A DNA stretch of 64,000 bases from an uncultured Armatimonadota bacterium (GTDB lineage Bacteria; Armatimonadota; Fimbriimonadia; Fimbriimonadales; Fimbriimonadaceae): the NCBI GenBank assembly GCA_903927025.1, contig CAIYLG010000022.1:80424-144423 (forward strand), written 5' to 3'. The notes under the pieces were generated by a model. The model searched no databases and had not been told where the DNA came from. It saw only the letters and a list, made by a program, of their open reading frames with translations. Numbering within the stretch: the first letter of the stretch is position 1; the number at the start of each line of letters is the position of its first letter. Of this stretch, positions 63,074 to 64,000 are shown piece after piece. The position numbers and the translations under genes were made by a program.

Positions 63074-63407
63074 GTGGAAATCTTCGCCTTCATAGCTTCT
63101 GTGGTCCCAAAGGTCGTCTCATCGTCGTTTAGACGGCTGGCGCTACGAACGGGATCGTCCGAATCCATCGACAGGACGCCGCATGCTTATCGGATGATTT
63201 CAGTCACGCTGCTTGGGTGCTTCCCCTCCCAAAGGTCCGCCCAAACGCCCTCGTTTCGAATCGAAGGAGGCCTACCTCAGCCGAGCTCCTCAAACCGCTT
63301 GGGCGGACATTGTGAACCTGCGATGCTATTTCGACCAGAAGGTTCACCGTTGAGAAATCAACTGCAAACGTACTTTGCAAGTTGCGGAGGTGCAACTAGC
63401 CAGCCCC
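63074..63407. other. Intergenic region, nothing recognised
   Basis: About 330 bases upstream of the propeller gene. Frames on the plus strand (63074-63439) have no ribosome-binding site or protein-like features. I see no RNA gene or repeat. Confidence 0.35.
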
Positions 63408-63857
63408 CTATCTCGAATGGTGAAAAATCACGTCATTAAGATATCCATGTTCGCTCGCATCAATCCACACAGCTTTCCGAAGCTGGAAGGCTTGCGGGTC
63501 ACTACTACATCCAAAAATCCAAAATCTCCTTAGCAGAAGTGGTTTACGCCTCCTTCGGCTCAGCGTCACTGGCTCCTCGCTTGAAGATGTCGAGTGTTTA
63601 CCGATGACCGCCATGGCACGCCACCACGGCTCTTCGTCCAGATTGTTGCTGGTCCACCCTTTGACTCGTATGTCAATCACTTGCACGGCTCTTGAAGGCA
63701 TCGACGAGTGGCGGTTGTGCATCACGGATGCCATTACGATCCCAGCAACCCAAACCATTTCTCTATAATATGGCAACTCGGTGTTTTCTGGCAGATATAT
63801 TTCTGGGCGAGGTTCGGCGAACTTACTCTGAAGCTCTGACCTTCTAAACTCATCCAC
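63408..63857 (-). CDS. Hypothetical protein, weakly supported
   Basis: A possible 149-residue protein with a GTG start. I do not recognise it. A mildly hydrophobic region (EMVWVAGIVMASVM) and a basic patch (LSRRRRKPLLLRRF) are the only visible features. The start overlaps the end of another minus-strand frame by eight bases (GTGGATGA) and GAGAGAG lies upstream, which favours a real, coupled gene, but composition is not convincing. Confidence 0.35.
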   Translation of the reverse strand: MDEFRRSELQSKFAEPRPEIYLPENTELPYYREMVWVAGIVMASVMHNRHSSMPSRAVQVIDIRVKGWTSNNLDEEPWWRAMAVIGKHSTSSSEEPVTLSRRRRKPLLLRRFWIFGCSSDPQAFQLRKAVWIDASEHGYLNDVIFHHSR

Positions 63858-64000
63858 ATGGGCTCTCTCTCACTTCCTGTGGGTTAGGTTCAATGCAGAT
63901 CTTTCTCAGAGGTAGACGCTTTTCGACTCTTTTGTCCGTGATTTCAATGTGACATCTGAAGAGCTTTTTGCGATGGGCCTTGGGCTTTCTCGTCCCTGGA
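63850..64000 (-). CDS. Partial ORF running off the window end
   Basis: The minus-strand frame is open from the last base of the window to a stop at 63850-63852, giving 49 residues rich in lysine and arginine (KAHRKKLFRCHIEITDKRVE). Its end overlaps the next gene start by eight bases. The start is beyond the window. Too short to assign. Confidence 0.35.
   Translation of the reverse strand, partial: PGTRKPKAHRKKLFRCHIEITDKRVEKRLPLRKICIEPNPQEVRESPCG

Overview
The window is about 64 kb of densely coding bacterial chromosome with moderate GC. Gene content points to a free-living, Gram-negative-type bacterium of the Armatimonadota (Fimbriimonadia-like) or the Planctomycetota side of the tree. The signs are several 'planctomycete-type' secreted modules (PSD1/DUF1549/DUF1553 + DUF1501, and DUF1587/1592/1588/1585 + DUF1552), TIGR03118 and TIGR03790 proteins, and type II/IV-type prepilins, one with a DGH motif near its C-terminus. 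I favour Armatimonadota, but this is inference from gene families. I see no rRNA, intact tRNA, CRISPR array, integrase or complete insertion sequence.

Layout. 1-1781: end of a DUF1553 protein and its DUF1501 partner. 1873-3434: NRAMP-type metal transporter with a small membrane protein. 3910-4764: unknown zinc-ribbon membrane protein. 4969-9237: BcsB-like protein and an NfrB-like glycosyltransferase with HEAT repeats. 9243-13556 (minus): rfbC, rfbA, rfbB, ugd and a small ankyrin protein, making nucleotide-sugar precursors. 14363-18296: CpsB-like phosphatase, HemW, GH20 enzyme. 18274-21571 (minus): RuvC, CCA-adding-type enzyme, bleomycin-hydrolase-type peptidase. 21923-23711: HD-GYP response regulator and two small proteins. 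23816-34592: a DUF1592/DUF1552/Ig-repeat operon facing an ankyrin lipoprotein and a second DUF1553/DUF1501 pair. 34618-36660 (minus): S51-type peptidase, DusC-like enzyme and an Imm50-like protein. 36797-41495: a 2-oxoacid:ferredoxin oxidoreductase operon with a GltD-like flavoprotein. 41604-46932: reductase-like protein, a sigma/anti-sigma/secreted-protein cluster, and a TIGR03790 protein. 46991-52007: prepilin, ChrA, TIGR03118 protein, and a sigma/small membrane protein/prepilin operon. 52068-55385: a very large AAA-type ATPase that looks acquired. 55382-64000: DinB-like protein, TetR and its divergent quinone-reductase-like target, GH130 + GT4 operon, PQQ-like protein and two poorly supported end ORFs.

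Three themes connect the genes. The first is cell-surface polysaccharide: BcsB/NfrB-like pair, dTDP-sugar and UDP-glucuronate supply, CpsB, GT4/GH130. The second is secreted or periplasmic proteins of the DUF1501/1552/1553/1592 type, carrying haem-binding-like CxxCH motifs and twin-arginine signals. The third is envelope signalling through two sigma-factor operons, each linked to a predicted membrane protein and an exported product.

The best candidates for something undescribed are the sigma/anti-sigma locus at 42208-45678, where the anti-sigma factor carries an outer domain clearly related to the neighbouring secreted protein; the single-gene ATPase at 52068-55385; and the sigma/membrane protein/prepilin operon at 50156-52007.
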